Shown: positions 54,282 to 63,448 of the stretch, one piece after another | Position numbering within the stretch: position 1 is the first letter of the stretch | Layout: each line of letters starts with the position of its first letter | NCBI RefSeq assembly: GCF_018417635.1 | Contig: NZ_CP071007.1 | Span: 4,216,501 to 4,280,500 of the forward strand | Source of the DNA: Pseudomonas sp. SORT22 | GTDB taxonomy: Bacteria > Pseudomonadota > Gammaproteobacteria > Pseudomonadales > Pseudomonadaceae | Direction of reading: 5' to 3' | Length of the DNA: 64,000 nt | Notes under the pieces: generated by a model | Seen by the model: only the letters and a program-made list of their open reading frames with translations | Database searches by the model: none | Told to the model about the DNA's origin: nothing | Program-made: the position numbers and the translations under genes

Positions 54282-54327
54282 TTTGTCCTCGACGGGCAAT
54301 CAATTCGGAGTTGGAACCACGAGCGCC

Positions 54328-55296
54328 TCAGCGGCGCTCGATCGGATCGATAATCTGCAGGGCCAGGGTGCCCTTGTGCGAACCCAGCTTGGCCTTGAAC
54401 GACGGCACGCCGTTGGCCCGCAGGATCAGCTCATCCGGCAGCTCGACCGGAATCACATCGCCCGGCTGCATGTGCAGGATGTCGCGCAGCTTCAGCTGGC
54501 GACGGGCAACCGTGGCGCTGAGCGGCACGCTGACGTCCAGCACGTCTTCGCGCAGGGCCTTGATCCAGCGCTCGTCCTGGTCGTCCAGATCGGACTGGAA
54601 ACCGGCATCGAGCATCTCGCGCACCGGCTCGATCATCGAGTACGGCATGGTCACGTGCAGGTCGCCGCCACCGCCATCGAGCTCGATGTGAAAGGTCGAA
54701 ACCACCACCGCCTCGCTCGGCCCGACGATGTTGGCCATGGCCGGGTTGACCTCGGAGTTGATGTACTCGAAGTTGACCGGCATGATCGCCTGCCAGGCCT
54801 CCTTGAGGTCAACGAAGGCCTGGTCGAGGACCATGCGCACCACGCGCAACTCGGTCGGGGTGAACTCGCGACCTTCGATCTTGGCGTGACGACCGTCGCC
54901 ACCAAAGAAGTTATCCACCAGCTTGAACACCAGCTTGGCGTCGAGGATGAACAGCGAGGTACCGCGCAACGGCTTGATCTTCACCAGGTTGAGGCTGGTG
55001 GGCACGTACAGCGAATGCACGTACTCGCCGAACTTCATCACCTGCACGCCGCCGACCGCCACGTCCGCAGAGCGGCGCAGCAGGTTGAACATACTGATGC
55101 GGGTATAGCGGGCAAACCGCTCGTTGATCATTTCCAGGGTCGGCATGCGACCGCGGACGATCCGATCCTGGCTGGTCAGGTCATAACTTTTGACACTGCC
55201 GGGCTCGGCATTGCTTTCGGTTTGCACCAGACCATCGTCGACGCCATGCAGCAAAGCATCGATTTCATCCTGGGACAGCAGGTCCTGCACGGCCAT
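54328..55296 (-). CDS. fliM: Flagellar motor switch protein FliM
   Basis: A 322-residue C-ring protein with the CheY-binding N-terminal peptide LLSQDEIDALLHGVDDG, a middle CheC-like domain and a C-terminal SpoA domain (DILHMQPGDVIPVELPDEL). It receives phospho-CheY and passes the signal to FliG. The 46 bases to fliN are empty apart from the ribosome site. Confidence 0.96.
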   Translation of the reverse strand: MAVQDLLSQDEIDALLHGVDDGLVQTESNAEPGSVKSYDLTSQDRIVRGRMPTLEMINERFARYTRISMFNLLRRSADVAVGGVQVMKFGEYVHSLYVPTSLNLVKIKPLRGTSLFILDAKLVFKLVDNFFGGDGRHAKIEGREFTPTELRVVRMVLDQAFVDLKEAWQAIMPVNFEYINSEVNPAMANIVGPSEAVVVSTFHIELDGGGGDLHVTMPYSMIEPVREMLDAGFQSDLDDQDERWIKALREDVLDVSVPLSATVARRQLKLRDILHMQPGDVIPVELPDELILRANGVPSFKAKLGSHKGTLALQIIDPIERR

Positions 55297-55305
55297 CTGG
55301 GGCTC

Positions 55306-55800
55306 CTACTGCAATACGAAATTGGTGAACAGCAACTGGTCGATGACCGGCTTGCCGACTTCCTTCTGCGCCACTTCCTGGACACTGGCAGTGGCCTTCT
55401 GGCGCAGCATTTCCTGGCCGACCGGGCTGGACAGGGTGTCGAAGCCCTGGCCCGAGAACATCATGACCAGGTTGTTGCGAATCACCGGCATATGCACCTT
55501 GAGGGCATCCAGCGCTGCCTGGTCACGCCCCTGCATGGTGATGCTCACCTGCATGTAGCGCTGGCGGCCGTTCTGGTTGAAGTTGACCACGAAGGCCGGT
55601 GCCAGCGGCTCGTAGATCGCTGCCGGCTTGAGGTTGGCCAGGGCCGGATCGACCGCAGGCTTATCCTCGGACTTGTGCAGGAAGAACCAGGTGGCGCCGA
55701 CCGACAGGCCGATGGCAAGCAGCAATGCCAGCACCAACAGCAGGATCAGCTTGAGTTTGCCTGTAGCGGCGGGGTCTTTCTCTGCTTCGCTCTTCGCCAT
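55306..55800 (-). CDS. fliL: Flagellar basal-body-associated protein FliL
   Basis: A 164-residue protein with one membrane helix (LKLILLLVLALLLAIGLSVG) and a periplasmic SPFH-like domain (RYMQVSITMQGRDQAALDAL). It surrounds the stator and supports torque. It is the first gene after a sigma-54-type promoter. Confidence 0.94.
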   Translation of the reverse strand: MAKSEAEKDPAATGKLKLILLLVLALLLAIGLSVGATWFFLHKSEDKPAVDPALANLKPAAIYEPLAPAFVVNFNQNGRQRYMQVSITMQGRDQAALDALKVHMPVIRNNLVMMFSGQGFDTLSSPVGQEMLRQKATASVQEVAQKEVGKPVIDQLLFTNFVLQ

Positions 55801-55849
55801 GCCAATAATCCGTCATTCATCGGAGATTTCAGTCACATGGCGAGGGTTG

Positions 55850-55865
55850 AGCAAGTGTTATGCCA
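55850..55865 (-). promoter_or_regulatory. Candidate sigma-54 promoter of the fliL operon
   Basis: TGGCATAACACTTGCT on the minus strand matches TGGCAC-N5-TTGCW with one mismatch and exact ten-base GG-GC spacing. It lies 50 bases before fliL, in the 107-base gap after fliK, and should drive fliLMNOPQR-flhB. Confidence 0.75.
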
Positions 55866-55907
55866 ACCTGGAAAAGCAAGGTCGGCCAGCACAAAGAGCA
55901 CAGCCAA

Positions 55908-57206
55908 TCAGGCGTAGTAATCCACCGCGCTGGAACCCACAACCGACTGCTGCTCGACCGGCATTGCACCTGGAGCGATTTCAGCGGACTCAGCGGATTC
56001 ACCAGCTTCATTACGCCGTGCGGCCACGCCACTGAGTTTCGGCGTATCCTGGGCGCCCTGCTGCTGGCCACCACGGGACTGGTCAGCGACGTTGACGTCC
56101 GGCTGGCCGAGCCCCTGCTGGGCAAACATTTCCTTGAGCCGGTGCACCTGGTTTTCCAGCGCCTCGCGCACCCCGGCGTGACCACTGACAAAGGTCACCT
56201 GGGCCTGCTGTTCCGGCGCCAGGTTGACGCGGATGTCCAGGCGCCCGAGCTCGGCCGGCTCAAGCTTGATATCGGCCGATTTCAGGTTCTGGCTGGACAG
56301 GTACATGACCCGGTTGACCAGGCCTTCGGTCCAGCCGCCCTGGTTCATCGCCAACGGCTGCTGCAGCGGCGTGGCCACCGGCACGGCATTGGCGGTCTTG
56401 GCCGTGGCGGCCAGGGTCAGGTTGCTCAGGCGCTCGGCAAAGTTGTCGACACGCGTATCGCTGGAGGCGCTCTTGAGGTCCTTGAGGCCATCATCGAGCA
56501 GGCCACTGAAGGCTTTTTCACCCGGCTCGCCTGATTCGGCATCGGCACCTGGCTTGTCCAGCAGGGCCGCCAGTGTATTGACGGCAGGCTGCGCCGTCGG
56601 CGCTTCAGGCTGGGCATTGCCGGCCTTGCCAGCGGCATGGGCAGACGTAGTGCCCTGGGCCTGGGCACTTTGCTCAAGGGCCAGGCGCAAGGCTGGCAGG
56701 TCAGACAGCGGATCGGCCTCAGGATCGAATTCGGGCGCTTCGGCTACCGGCTGGGCCGGCGCCGCAGCCACCTGCAATTGTGCTGCCGCAGCCTGAATCA
56801 CCGGCGCCACGGCTTCAGCCTGGGCCTGGATCAATTGCGCGCCGGGCTGGGCGTCGGTCACTTGACCCGCCACCAGGCTGGGGTCAAGCAGGGTGGGATC
56901 AGCCACCAGCGCCGGATCGACCTCGGTGCTGTCCTGCTCCTCAGGCAAACTATTGCCGCTGTCGGCAACCTTCGACGAATCAGCGGCCGTTTTATTGCCG
57001 CTGCCCGGGGCGGTGACGACCTTCTCAGGCACAGGCGCGTCCTTGGTGCCTGCAGTCGTCTCGCGAGACTGCTTGGCATACACATCGGAAAAGCCAGACG
57101 CCTTGTCGTTAGAGGCCTGCAGCGATTTATCCGGCGCACCGGCAGTGGCGCGCGACGGCTTCGCCACGGCACTGGCTTGCAACAGGGGGTTGGAGGCGAC
57201 AGGCAT
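55908..57206 (-). CDS. fliK: Flagellar hook-length control protein FliK
   Basis: A 432-residue protein. The N-terminal two thirds are low-complexity, rich in Ala, Gln and Pro, as usual for the exported molecular ruler. The C-terminal domain has LKSADIKLEPAELGRLDIRV, then VTFVSGHAGVREALENQVHR, the FlhB-contacting part of FliK. The end is Gln- and Gly-rich. It is separated by gaps with sigma-54-type elements on both sides, so it is probably its own transcription unit. Confidence 0.92.
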   Translation of the reverse strand: MPVASNPLLQASAVAKPSRATAGAPDKSLQASNDKASGFSDVYAKQSRETTAGTKDAPVPEKVVTAPGSGNKTAADSSKVADSGNSLPEEQDSTEVDPALVADPTLLDPSLVAGQVTDAQPGAQLIQAQAEAVAPVIQAAAAQLQVAAAPAQPVAEAPEFDPEADPLSDLPALRLALEQSAQAQGTTSAHAAGKAGNAQPEAPTAQPAVNTLAALLDKPGADAESGEPGEKAFSGLLDDGLKDLKSASSDTRVDNFAERLSNLTLAATAKTANAVPVATPLQQPLAMNQGGWTEGLVNRVMYLSSQNLKSADIKLEPAELGRLDIRVNLAPEQQAQVTFVSGHAGVREALENQVHRLKEMFAQQGLGQPDVNVADQSRGGQQQGAQDTPKLSGVAARRNEAGESAESAEIAPGAMPVEQQSVVGSSAVDYYA

Positions 57207-57254
57207 GCAGGAGTCTCCGCTACAGAAGTCGTAATCGTGAATTAGCGAAGACTA

Positions 57255-57270
57255 CGCAAAACTCGCGCCA
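57255..57270 (-). promoter_or_regulatory. Candidate sigma-54 promoter of fliK
   Basis: TGGCGCGAGTTTTGCG on the minus strand has GG and GC ten bases apart. The -24 half differs from TGGCAC at one base and the -12 half has TTGC. It lies 49 bases before the fliK ATG in the 79-base hptB-fliK gap. Confidence 0.6.
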
Positions 57271-57285
57271 GGTTTGCCCTCGCGC

Positions 57286-57633
57286 TCAACCAATCGATAC
57301 TCGCTGGCGTTCGTCGTGGTAAAGGTCACGAACGGCCGCATACTCGCGATCGATCTGGTTGATCAGGTCTTCGATGCCTTGCAGCGGGCCGTGATTGACG
57401 CGGTCTTCGAGCTGCCTGCACAACTCGGCCAACGCTACCGCCCCCATATTGCTGCTACTGCCCTTGAAACTGTGCGCGGCATGCGCCAGCTCGTCGGCGT
57501 TCTTCGCCTCATGCAATTGACTGAGGCGTTTTTCGGAATCTTCAAGAAAGGTTTCCAGCAAGTACAGGTAGCCATCTTCCATGACCTCCTGCAAGTCGCT
57601 GAGCACCTTGCGATCGATGTGAATGTCGGACAC
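57286..57633 (-). CDS. hptB: Histidine phosphotransfer protein HptB
   Basis: A 115-residue Hpt protein with phospho-histidine His54 in AHAAHSFKGSSSNMGA and a four-helix layout. In P. aeruginosa, HptB passes phosphate from several hybrid kinases to HsbR. It starts with GTG 57633 and follows hsbR by 25 bases. Confidence 0.9.
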   Translation of the reverse strand: MSDIHIDRKVLSDLQEVMEDGYLYLLETFLEDSEKRLSQLHEAKNADELAHAAHSFKGSSSNMGAVALAELCRQLEDRVNHGPLQGIEDLINQIDREYAAVRDLYHDERQRVSIG

Positions 57634-57658
57634 TTGCTCACTCCTTGATCAAGTTGGA

Positions 57659-59374
57659 TTATGCCAGAGCCTCCCAGGCGAACTCCACGCATGCGCGGCG
57701 CCCCTCGTCGGCCCATTCGGCACGCCGGCTCAACCGGCGTATGAGGGTCAGACCGCGTCCGCACAACCCTTGTTCGGACACAGGCCTGGCCAGCACTTTA
57801 CTCACATTGAAGCCCTTGCCGCTATCTTCGACTTCAATCTTCAGACGCCCGCCTTGGCGATCCGGCTCGACCCGAAGGAACACGCGGATGAAGCCCTCGT
57901 TCAACGCCTGCAGGCGCTCGTCGCGCATCTGATAGTAGGCGGCAAAGCCCTGCGCATCGCGCTTTAACGCCGAGTCCAGCCCCAGCACGCCGTGTTCCAG
58001 GGCATTGGAATACAGCTCGGTGAGGACACTGTGCAACGCCCCGCTCTGAGCCCGCAAACCGTGTATTTCCTGCAACAGCTGTAGCAAATAAGGTAATGGA
58101 TTGAAACGTTTTAGCGTGTCGGCGCGAAACTCGAACTGCAGCGACCAGTCCAGCGGACTGGACTGCCCACTGTCAGAATAGATCACCGGCAGCGGCGACA
58201 ACAGTTGCGGTTCGACCACCTCGATATCCAGCAGGCTGACATCATCGCGCGAGCGACCACGAAACGCTTCCAGCGCCTGCAGCACCTCCTCGAACAACAG
58301 TGCCGGCTGTCGATTGGCACTCAGCACCCGACGCAGGCGCTCGACACCGAACAGCTGGTCATTGTCATCACTGGTATCGACCACGCCGTCAGACAACAGA
58401 AACAGGCGCTCGCCCAGGGCCAACGGCAGCACCTGGGTGGCATCATCAAAGCGCTCCGGCGCCAGGATACCCAAGGGCAAATGGCGCGACACCAACGCCA
58501 CAGGCTCACCCCCACCGGCGGGCAACAGATAGCCGTCGGGCATGCCACCATTCCAGACCTCGACCACCCGCCGCTGAAAACTCAGGTTGAGCAACAATGC
58601 ACAACAGAACATGTCCACCGGCAGGATGCGCTTGAGCTTGGCGTTCATCTCGCGCAGGGTTTCGGCCAGGCCGTAACCCTTGGCTGTCATGCCATAGAAC
58701 ACCTCGGCCAGGGGCATCGCCCCCACCGCCGCCGGCAAGCCGTGGCCGGTGAAGTCGCCGAGCAGCACATGCATGTCACCTGCCGGCGTGAAGGCGGCCA
58801 ACAGCAAGTCGCCATTGAACAGGGCATAAGGTGACTGCAGGTAACGGATGTTCGGCGCACTCAGGCAACCGGCATGGGCCACCTGGTCGAACACCGCCTT
58901 GGCGACCCGCTGCTCGTTGAGCAGATGAGTGTGATGGCGGGCAAGCTGGTCACGCTGCTCCAGCACCGTGGCCTGCAGCCGGCGCATACGCTCCATCGCC
59001 TTGATTTTGGCGGCCAGGATCACCGGGCTGTAGGGTTTTGCCAGAAAATCGTCGCCACCTGCCTCCAGGCAACGGACCAGCGCCTGTTCTTCGCTAAGCG
59101 AAGTGAGAAAGATGATCGGCACCAGCGCTTCACCGGCCAGCGCCTTGATCTGGCGCGCCGCCTCGAAACCATCCATGACCGGCATCAGCGCATCGAGCAG
59201 GACCATGTGCGGGCGCTGCGCGGCGAACAGCGCCAGCGCCTGCTCGCCATTTTCGGCAGTGAGCACCTGATGCCCCTGTTTGCGCACAAGGGTGGCCAGC
59301 AACAAACGATCAGCAGCACCATCCTCGGCGATCAGGATGGTGAGCGCCTCGAAAACATGGGCTGGCTGGTTCAA
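57659..59374 (-). CDS. hsbR: HsbR: receiver, PP2C phosphatase and anti-sigma kinase fusion
   Basis: A 571-residue protein with three parts: a receiver (LTILIAEDGAADRLLLATLV, Asp61 in LLDALMPVMDG), a SpoIIE-type PP2C domain (about 190-390; MHVLLGDFTGHGLPAAVGAM, LFLLSDGVVDTSDDNDQLFG) and a C-terminal HATPase of the RsbW kind (LTELYSNALEHGVLGLD, VEDSGKGFNVSKV). In P. aeruginosa, HsbR phosphorylates or dephosphorylates HsbA depending on HptB input, linking two-component signalling to motility and biofilm. The start is TTG 59374, overlapping the hsbA stop as TTGA; no better in-frame start is seen. Confidence 0.9.
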   Translation of the reverse strand: MNQPAHVFEALTILIAEDGAADRLLLATLVRKQGHQVLTAENGEQALALFAAQRPHMVLLDALMPVMDGFEAARQIKALAGEALVPIIFLTSLSEEQALVRCLEAGGDDFLAKPYSPVILAAKIKAMERMRRLQATVLEQRDQLARHHTHLLNEQRVAKAVFDQVAHAGCLSAPNIRYLQSPYALFNGDLLLAAFTPAGDMHVLLGDFTGHGLPAAVGAMPLAEVFYGMTAKGYGLAETLREMNAKLKRILPVDMFCCALLLNLSFQRRVVEVWNGGMPDGYLLPAGGGEPVALVSRHLPLGILAPERFDDATQVLPLALGERLFLLSDGVVDTSDDNDQLFGVERLRRVLSANRQPALLFEEVLQALEAFRGRSRDDVSLLDIEVVEPQLLSPLPVIYSDSGQSSPLDWSLQFEFRADTLKRFNPLPYLLQLLQEIHGLRAQSGALHSVLTELYSNALEHGVLGLDSALKRDAQGFAAYYQMRDERLQALNEGFIRVFLRVEPDRQGGRLKIEVEDSGKGFNVSKVLARPVSEQGLCGRGLTLIRRLSRRAEWADEGRRACVEFAWEALA

Positions 59375-59676
59375 CTGATGTCGAACAGCTTGTCAAAGTT
59401 GGAAATGGCGAGGATCTTTCGCACATCGGAGCTGGTGTTGACCACACGGATTTCCGAGTCGTCGCCGCCGACGTGGTCACGCAGCAGCAACAGCATGCCC
59501 AGGGCCGAACTGTCCAGATAGGTGGCCTCCTTGAGGTCGACGACCACTGAGTCCGGCATGTTCTGCTTGAGCTCGTAAGCCTGGCGAAATTCCAGGTGCT
59601 TGCCAAAGTCAAAACGCCCCCTGACCTTGATCGTCAGCTTTTTCCCATCCGGGGATACTTCAGATACAACTGCCAT
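59371..59676 (-). CDS. hsbA: Anti-sigma factor antagonist HsbA (STAS domain)
   Basis: A 101-residue STAS protein with the phosphorylation motif ATYLDSSALGMLLLL; Ser56 is the predicted site, as in P. aeruginosa HsbA. Known work there has unphosphorylated HsbA binding FlgM, freeing FliA, and phosphorylated HsbA binding a diguanylate cyclase. ATG 59676 has AAGGA eight bases upstream; the frame is open 12 codons further. The 93-base gap to fliJ shows no clear promoter. Confidence 0.9.
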   Translation of the reverse strand: MAVVSEVSPDGKKLTIKVRGRFDFGKHLEFRQAYELKQNMPDSVVVDLKEATYLDSSALGMLLLLRDHVGGDDSEIRVVNTSSDVRKILAISNFDKLFDIS

Positions 59677-59769
59677 GTCGATGATTCCTTCCATTGCGAC
59701 GATTGCAGACATCTAGAAGGTTTAGCAGCCCCACCCCCCGGCGGCAAGCGCTGTCGAGCAACGGGCAGA

Positions 59770-60222
59770 TCAGTAGCGGTCGTGGCGCGGCAGGCGCTGG
59801 GACAGTTCATCGAGCAGTTTTTGTTCGCGCTTGTCTTCCACCATGCGCGCCTCGTCGATGTAGCGCTGCACCAGCTTGCGCAAGCCCTCGACCCGGGCAT
59901 AGGCCTGCTGCCAGGTGCCGCGGGCGTTCTTCAGATTGTTCTGGTGCCAGGCCAGGCTTTGGCGCTGCTGGGTCATGGCAGTTTCCAGCTGGCCGAGAAA
60001 GCTCTGGTAGTTGACCAGCCAGCTACCGGACACGCCCTGCCCACCGCGGTTGATCCACTGCAACTGGTAGTCTTCGCGAAAACGGTCAAGTTCGCTGAGC
60101 TTGGCCTGGGCCATGTTCACTTGCTGCTGGAATTGCCCCAGGCGCTGGGCGGCCTGGCGCTCGGCGTTTTCCGCCATCTCCACCACCGGCGCCAGACGCG
60201 CGGCACGGCTTGGCTGGGCCAT
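59770..60222 (-). CDS. fliJ: Flagellar export chaperone FliJ
   Basis: A 150-residue protein that is almost all charged coiled coil (RLAPVVEMAENAERQAAQRL, LDELSQRLPR at the end). It is the stalk of the FliI ATPase ring. Identified mainly by shape, length and its place after fliI. Confidence 0.9.
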   Translation of the reverse strand: MAQPSRAARLAPVVEMAENAERQAAQRLGQFQQQVNMAQAKLSELDRFREDYQLQWINRGGQGVSGSWLVNYQSFLGQLETAMTQQRQSLAWHQNNLKNARGTWQQAYARVEGLRKLVQRYIDEARMVEDKREQKLLDELSQRLPRHDRY

Positions 60223-60228
60223 GGCCTA

Positions 60229-61593
60229 TCAGCCGCCTGCCGCAGGCAAGGGGGCAAACACGCCAGCCAGGTGCTCGCGGCTTTGCTGCATGCCGACGTT
60301 GTCGTTCAGGCCCTGGCGCAGGAAGTGCACCAGGCGCGGCTGCAGGGTAATGGCAAGGTCGGTCTCGGCGTCTCCACCGGCGACATAAGCGCCGACGCTG
60401 ATCAAGTCGCGGCTTTGCGAGAGGCGCGACCACAGCTGTTTGAACTGCTGCGCTTCGGTCATCTGCTCGGGGCTGACCACCTGTGGCATGACCCGGCTAA
60501 TCGAAGCTTCGATATCGATGGCCGGGTAATGCCCCTCCTCGGCCAGGCGCCGGGACAGCACGATGTGGCCGTCGAGCACGCCCCGCGCCGAGTCGGCAAT
60601 CGGATCCTGCTGATCGTCGCCCTCGGACAATACGGTATAGAACGCGGTGATTGAGCCACCACCGGCTTCGCCATTACCCGCACGCTCAACCAGCTTGGGC
60701 AGCTTGGCGAACACCGACGGTGGATAGCCCTTGGTCGCTGGCGGCTCACCAATAGCCAAGGCAATTTCCCGCTGGGCCTGGGCGAAACGGGTCAGCGAAT
60801 CCATCAGCAACAGGACATTCTTGCCCTTGTCGCGAAAGTACTCGGCAATGCGCGTGCAGTACATGGCCGCGCGCAAGCGCATCAGCGGCGCATCGTCGGC
60901 GGGCGAGGCCACCACCACCGAGCGCTTGAGGCCTTCTTCGCCAAGAATATGCTCGATGAATTCCTTGACCTCGCGGCCGCGCTCACCGATCAAGCCGACG
61001 ACGATAATGTCCGCCTCGGTAAAGCGGGTCATCATGCCCAGCAGCACACTCTTGCCCACGCCGGTACCGGCGAACAGGCCCAGGCGCTGACCGCGGCCAA
61101 CCGTCAACAAACCGTTGATGCTGCGGATGCCGACGTCCAGCGGCTGGCTGATCGGGTCGCGGTTGAGCGGGTTGATGGTCGGGCCGTCCATGGGCACCCA
61201 GTCTTCGGCTTTCATCCCGCCCTTGCCGTCCAGGGCACGACCGGCGCCGTCAAGCACCCGGCCAAGCATGCTCATGCCCATGGGCAGGCGTCCACTGTCA
61301 GCCAATGGCACCACGCGCGCCCCAGGGGCGATGCCGGCAACGCTGCCGACCGGCATGAGGAACACCTTGCCGCCGGCAAAACCCATGACCTCGGCCTCGA
61401 CCCGCACCGGGTGATAGCTGTCGTCATTGATCACCACGCAGCGGCTACCAACCGCCGCGCGCAGGCCTTCGGCCTCGAGGGTCAGGCCGACCATGCGTAG
61501 CAGGCGGCCCTCGACCACCGGCTGAGACGGCAAATTGACGGCGTCGGCATACGCCCCCAGGCGCTTGCCGAAACTGGTTCGTTCAAGGCGCAT
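60229..61593 (-). CDS. fliI: Flagellum-specific ATPase FliI
   Basis: A 454-residue ATPase of the F1-beta type that energises export. The P-loop is [19 protein letters not shown], with [20 protein letters not shown] and the Walker [24 protein letters not shown] 61593 ([10 protein letters not shown]) is used and overlaps fliH by 11 bases; the frame is open far upstream inside fliH, but that part is not FliI-like. Confidence 0.95.
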   Translation of the reverse strand: MRLERTSFGKRLGAYADAVNLPSQPVVEGRLLRMVGLTLEAEGLRAAVGSRCVVINDDSYHPVRVEAEVMGFAGGKVFLMPVGSVAGIAPGARVVPLADSGRLPMGMSMLGRVLDGAGRALDGKGGMKAEDWVPMDGPTINPLNRDPISQPLDVGIRSINGLLTVGRGQRLGLFAGTGVGKSVLLGMMTRFTEADIIVVGLIGERGREVKEFIEHILGEEGLKRSVVVASPADDAPLMRLRAAMYCTRIAEYFRDKGKNVLLLMDSLTRFAQAQREIALAIGEPPATKGYPPSVFAKLPKLVERAGNGEAGGGSITAFYTVLSEGDDQQDPIADSARGVLDGHIVLSRRLAEEGHYPAIDIEASISRVMPQVVSPEQMTEAQQFKQLWSRLSQSRDLISVGAYVAGGDAETDLAITLQPRLVHFLRQGLNDNVGMQQSREHLAGVFAPLPAAGG

Positions 61594-62344
61594 CAGGGGC
61601 ATCCAGCTCAACCTGCACATCCGCCGCTGCCGGGTGCAGGCTTTGGTCATGGAGCTGATCGAACAATTGCGCCATGGCCTTTTCGATACGGGTTTCCATG
61701 CTGGCATCGATACGGCTGTGATCAGTCTCGATGCGACAGCCTCCTGGCAGCAGGGCTTCGTCTTCGAGCAGCTTCCAGCGCTCCTCGTGACGCTCGCGCA
61801 GGGCTTTGACCTGCTCGAAGTCCTGCGGATTGATATGGATGCGGATGTTCTCGGCACCCATCGGCAGCAACTTCAGGGCTTCACGCAGTACCTGGCCGAT
61901 CTGGCTGGAATCGCTGCGCAGCTCGCGACCGATGACCTCGCGGGCGATGTGCCCGACCAAATGGACCACAGCTTTTTCAATCTGGCTGTCTTGTTCGGCG
62001 ATGGGTTCGAGCAGGTGGGTCATCACCTGTTCGAGGCTGGCCAGCTTGGCGCTCAGGGCCTCTTCGGCTTCCTGGCGAACCTTGAGCTGAGTGCTGTGAA
62101 AACCCTCGCGCTCGCCGGTGGCAAAGCCTTCGTTGTAGGCTTCCTGGCGAATGCTTTCAAGCTCTTCGAGGGTCAGTGGCTGGACTTCTTCCAGCGGCAC
62201 TTCTTCGATTTCGTCCTGAACCGCTTCGGGCTCCGGTTCAGGCTCAGGCTCTGGTTCCGGGTCGAAACTGGGCAGCGCCCAGCGGTCGAAGCCCTCGACG
62301 TCGTTAGCGCGAATCAGTTCACTCAGGTGCTCGTTGGTTGACAT
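61583..62344 (-). CDS. fliH: Flagellar assembly protein FliH
   Basis: A 253-residue protein that holds back FliI and binds the C-ring. An N-terminal segment with alternating Pro-Glu (residues 29-40) is followed by a helical part ([20 protein letters not shown]) and the C-terminal FliH domain ([20 protein letters not shown]). ATG 62344 is used; upstream the frame runs into a REP element. Pro-Glu repeats come from a six-base DNA repeat. Confidence 0.93.
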   Translation of the reverse strand: MSTNEHLSELIRANDVEGFDRWALPSFDPEPEPEPEPEPEAVQDEIEEVPLEEVQPLTLEELESIRQEAYNEGFATGEREGFHSTQLKVRQEAEEALSAKLASLEQVMTHLLEPIAEQDSQIEKAVVHLVGHIAREVIGRELRSDSSQIGQVLREALKLLPMGAENIRIHINPQDFEQVKALRERHEERWKLLEDEALLPGGCRIETDHSRIDASMETRIEKAMAQLFDQLHDQSLHPAAADVQVELDAPDAP

Positions 62345-62365
62345 GATTGCACGCACTCGTAAAGC

Positions 62366-62422
62366 ATCGCGGGTCAAGCCCGCTCCCACAGGAGCGCTGT
62401 GGGAGCGGGCTTGACCCGCGAT
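62366..62422. repeat. REP pair (TTGACCC subtype) between fliG and fliH
   Basis: A perfect 25-base inverted repeat (62366-62390 and 62398-62422) with a seven-base loop. It lies between two co-directional genes that should be in one operon: seven bases after the fliG stop and 21 bases before the fliH ATG. Confidence 0.88.
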
Positions 62423-62428
62423 AAGGTC

Positions 62429-63448
62429 TTAGATCATCTCTTCGCCGCCCTTGCCACCGAGCACGATTTCTCCGGCTTCGGCCATACGGCGGGCGATGGT
62501 GAGGATTTCCTTTTGCGCCGTCTCGACGTCGCTGACGCGCACCGGCCCCTTGGCCTCGAGGTCGTCGCGCAGCAGCTCGGAGGCACGTTTGGACATGTTC
62601 TTGAAGATCTTCTCCTTGACCTTCTCGTCGGCGCCCTTGAGCGACACCACCAGCACGTCGGAAGACACTTCGCGCAGCAGCGCCTGGATACCGCGGTCGT
62701 CGACATCGGCCAGGTTGTTGAAGACGAACATCAAGTCTTCGATCTGCTCGGAGAGGTCGCCGTCGATGTCGCGGATCGCGTCCATCAGCTGGCCTTCGAC
62801 GGAGCTGTCGAGGAAGTTCATGATGTCCGCGGCACGCTTGATACCACCCAGGGTGGTGCGCGCGGCATTGGAGTTGCCCGAGAACTGCTTCTCGAGGATC
62901 TGGTTCAGCTCCTTGAGCGCCGCCGGCTGGACGGTATTGAGCGACGAGACGCGCAGGATGATGTCCAGACGCACCTTGTGGTCGAAGTTGCCCAGCACTT
63001 CACCGGCCTGGTCCGGGTCCAGGTAAGCCACGACGATGGCCTGGATCTGCGGGTGCTCGTAGCGAATGACATCGGCAACCGCGCGCGGCTCCATCCACTT
63101 GAGGCTGTCCAGGCCGCTGGTGTTGCCACCGAGCAGGATGCGGTCGATCAGGCCGTTGGCCTTGTCCTCGCCCAGGGCCTGGGTGAGCATCTTGCGGATA
63201 TAGCCGTCGGAACCGACGCCAAGGCTGGTCTGGTCGCCGACGATCTCGACAAACTCGCTCATCACCTGCTCGACCTGCTCGCGATGGACGTTGCCCATCT
63301 GCGCCATGGCCACGCCGACCCGCTGCACTTCCTTGGGGCCCATGTGCCGCAGCACCTGCGCGGCATCGGTTTCACCCAGCGACAGCAGCAGGATCGCAGC
63401 CTTGTCGACACGGGTCAGTTTGGCGGTAAGGGCTCGGTTATCACTCAT
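62429..63448 (-). CDS. fliG: Flagellar motor switch protein FliG
   Basis: A 339-residue C-ring protein with the torque-generating C-terminal charged helix (KEKIFKNMSKRASELLRDDL), the middle EHPQ motif (IRYEHPQIQAIVVAYL) and an N-terminal FliF-binding domain (AAILLLSLGETDAAQVLRHM). It overlaps the fliF end by eight bases. Confidence 0.96.
   Translation of the reverse strand: MSDNRALTAKLTRVDKAAILLLSLGETDAAQVLRHMGPKEVQRVGVAMAQMGNVHREQVEQVMSEFVEIVGDQTSLGVGSDGYIRKMLTQALGEDKANGLIDRILLGGNTSGLDSLKWMEPRAVADVIRYEHPQIQAIVVAYLDPDQAGEVLGNFDHKVRLDIILRVSSLNTVQPAALKELNQILEKQFSGNSNAARTTLGGIKRAADIMNFLDSSVEGQLMDAIRDIDGDLSEQIEDLMFVFNNLADVDDRGIQALLREVSSDVLVVSLKGADEKVKEKIFKNMSKRASELLRDDLEAKGPVRVSDVETAQKEILTIARRMAEAGEIVLGGKGGEEMI

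Noticed and set aside
60229..61857. N-terminal extension of FliI by 88 residues
   Set aside because: The extension reads fliH in another frame and has no FliI similarity; ATG 61593 gives the usual start.
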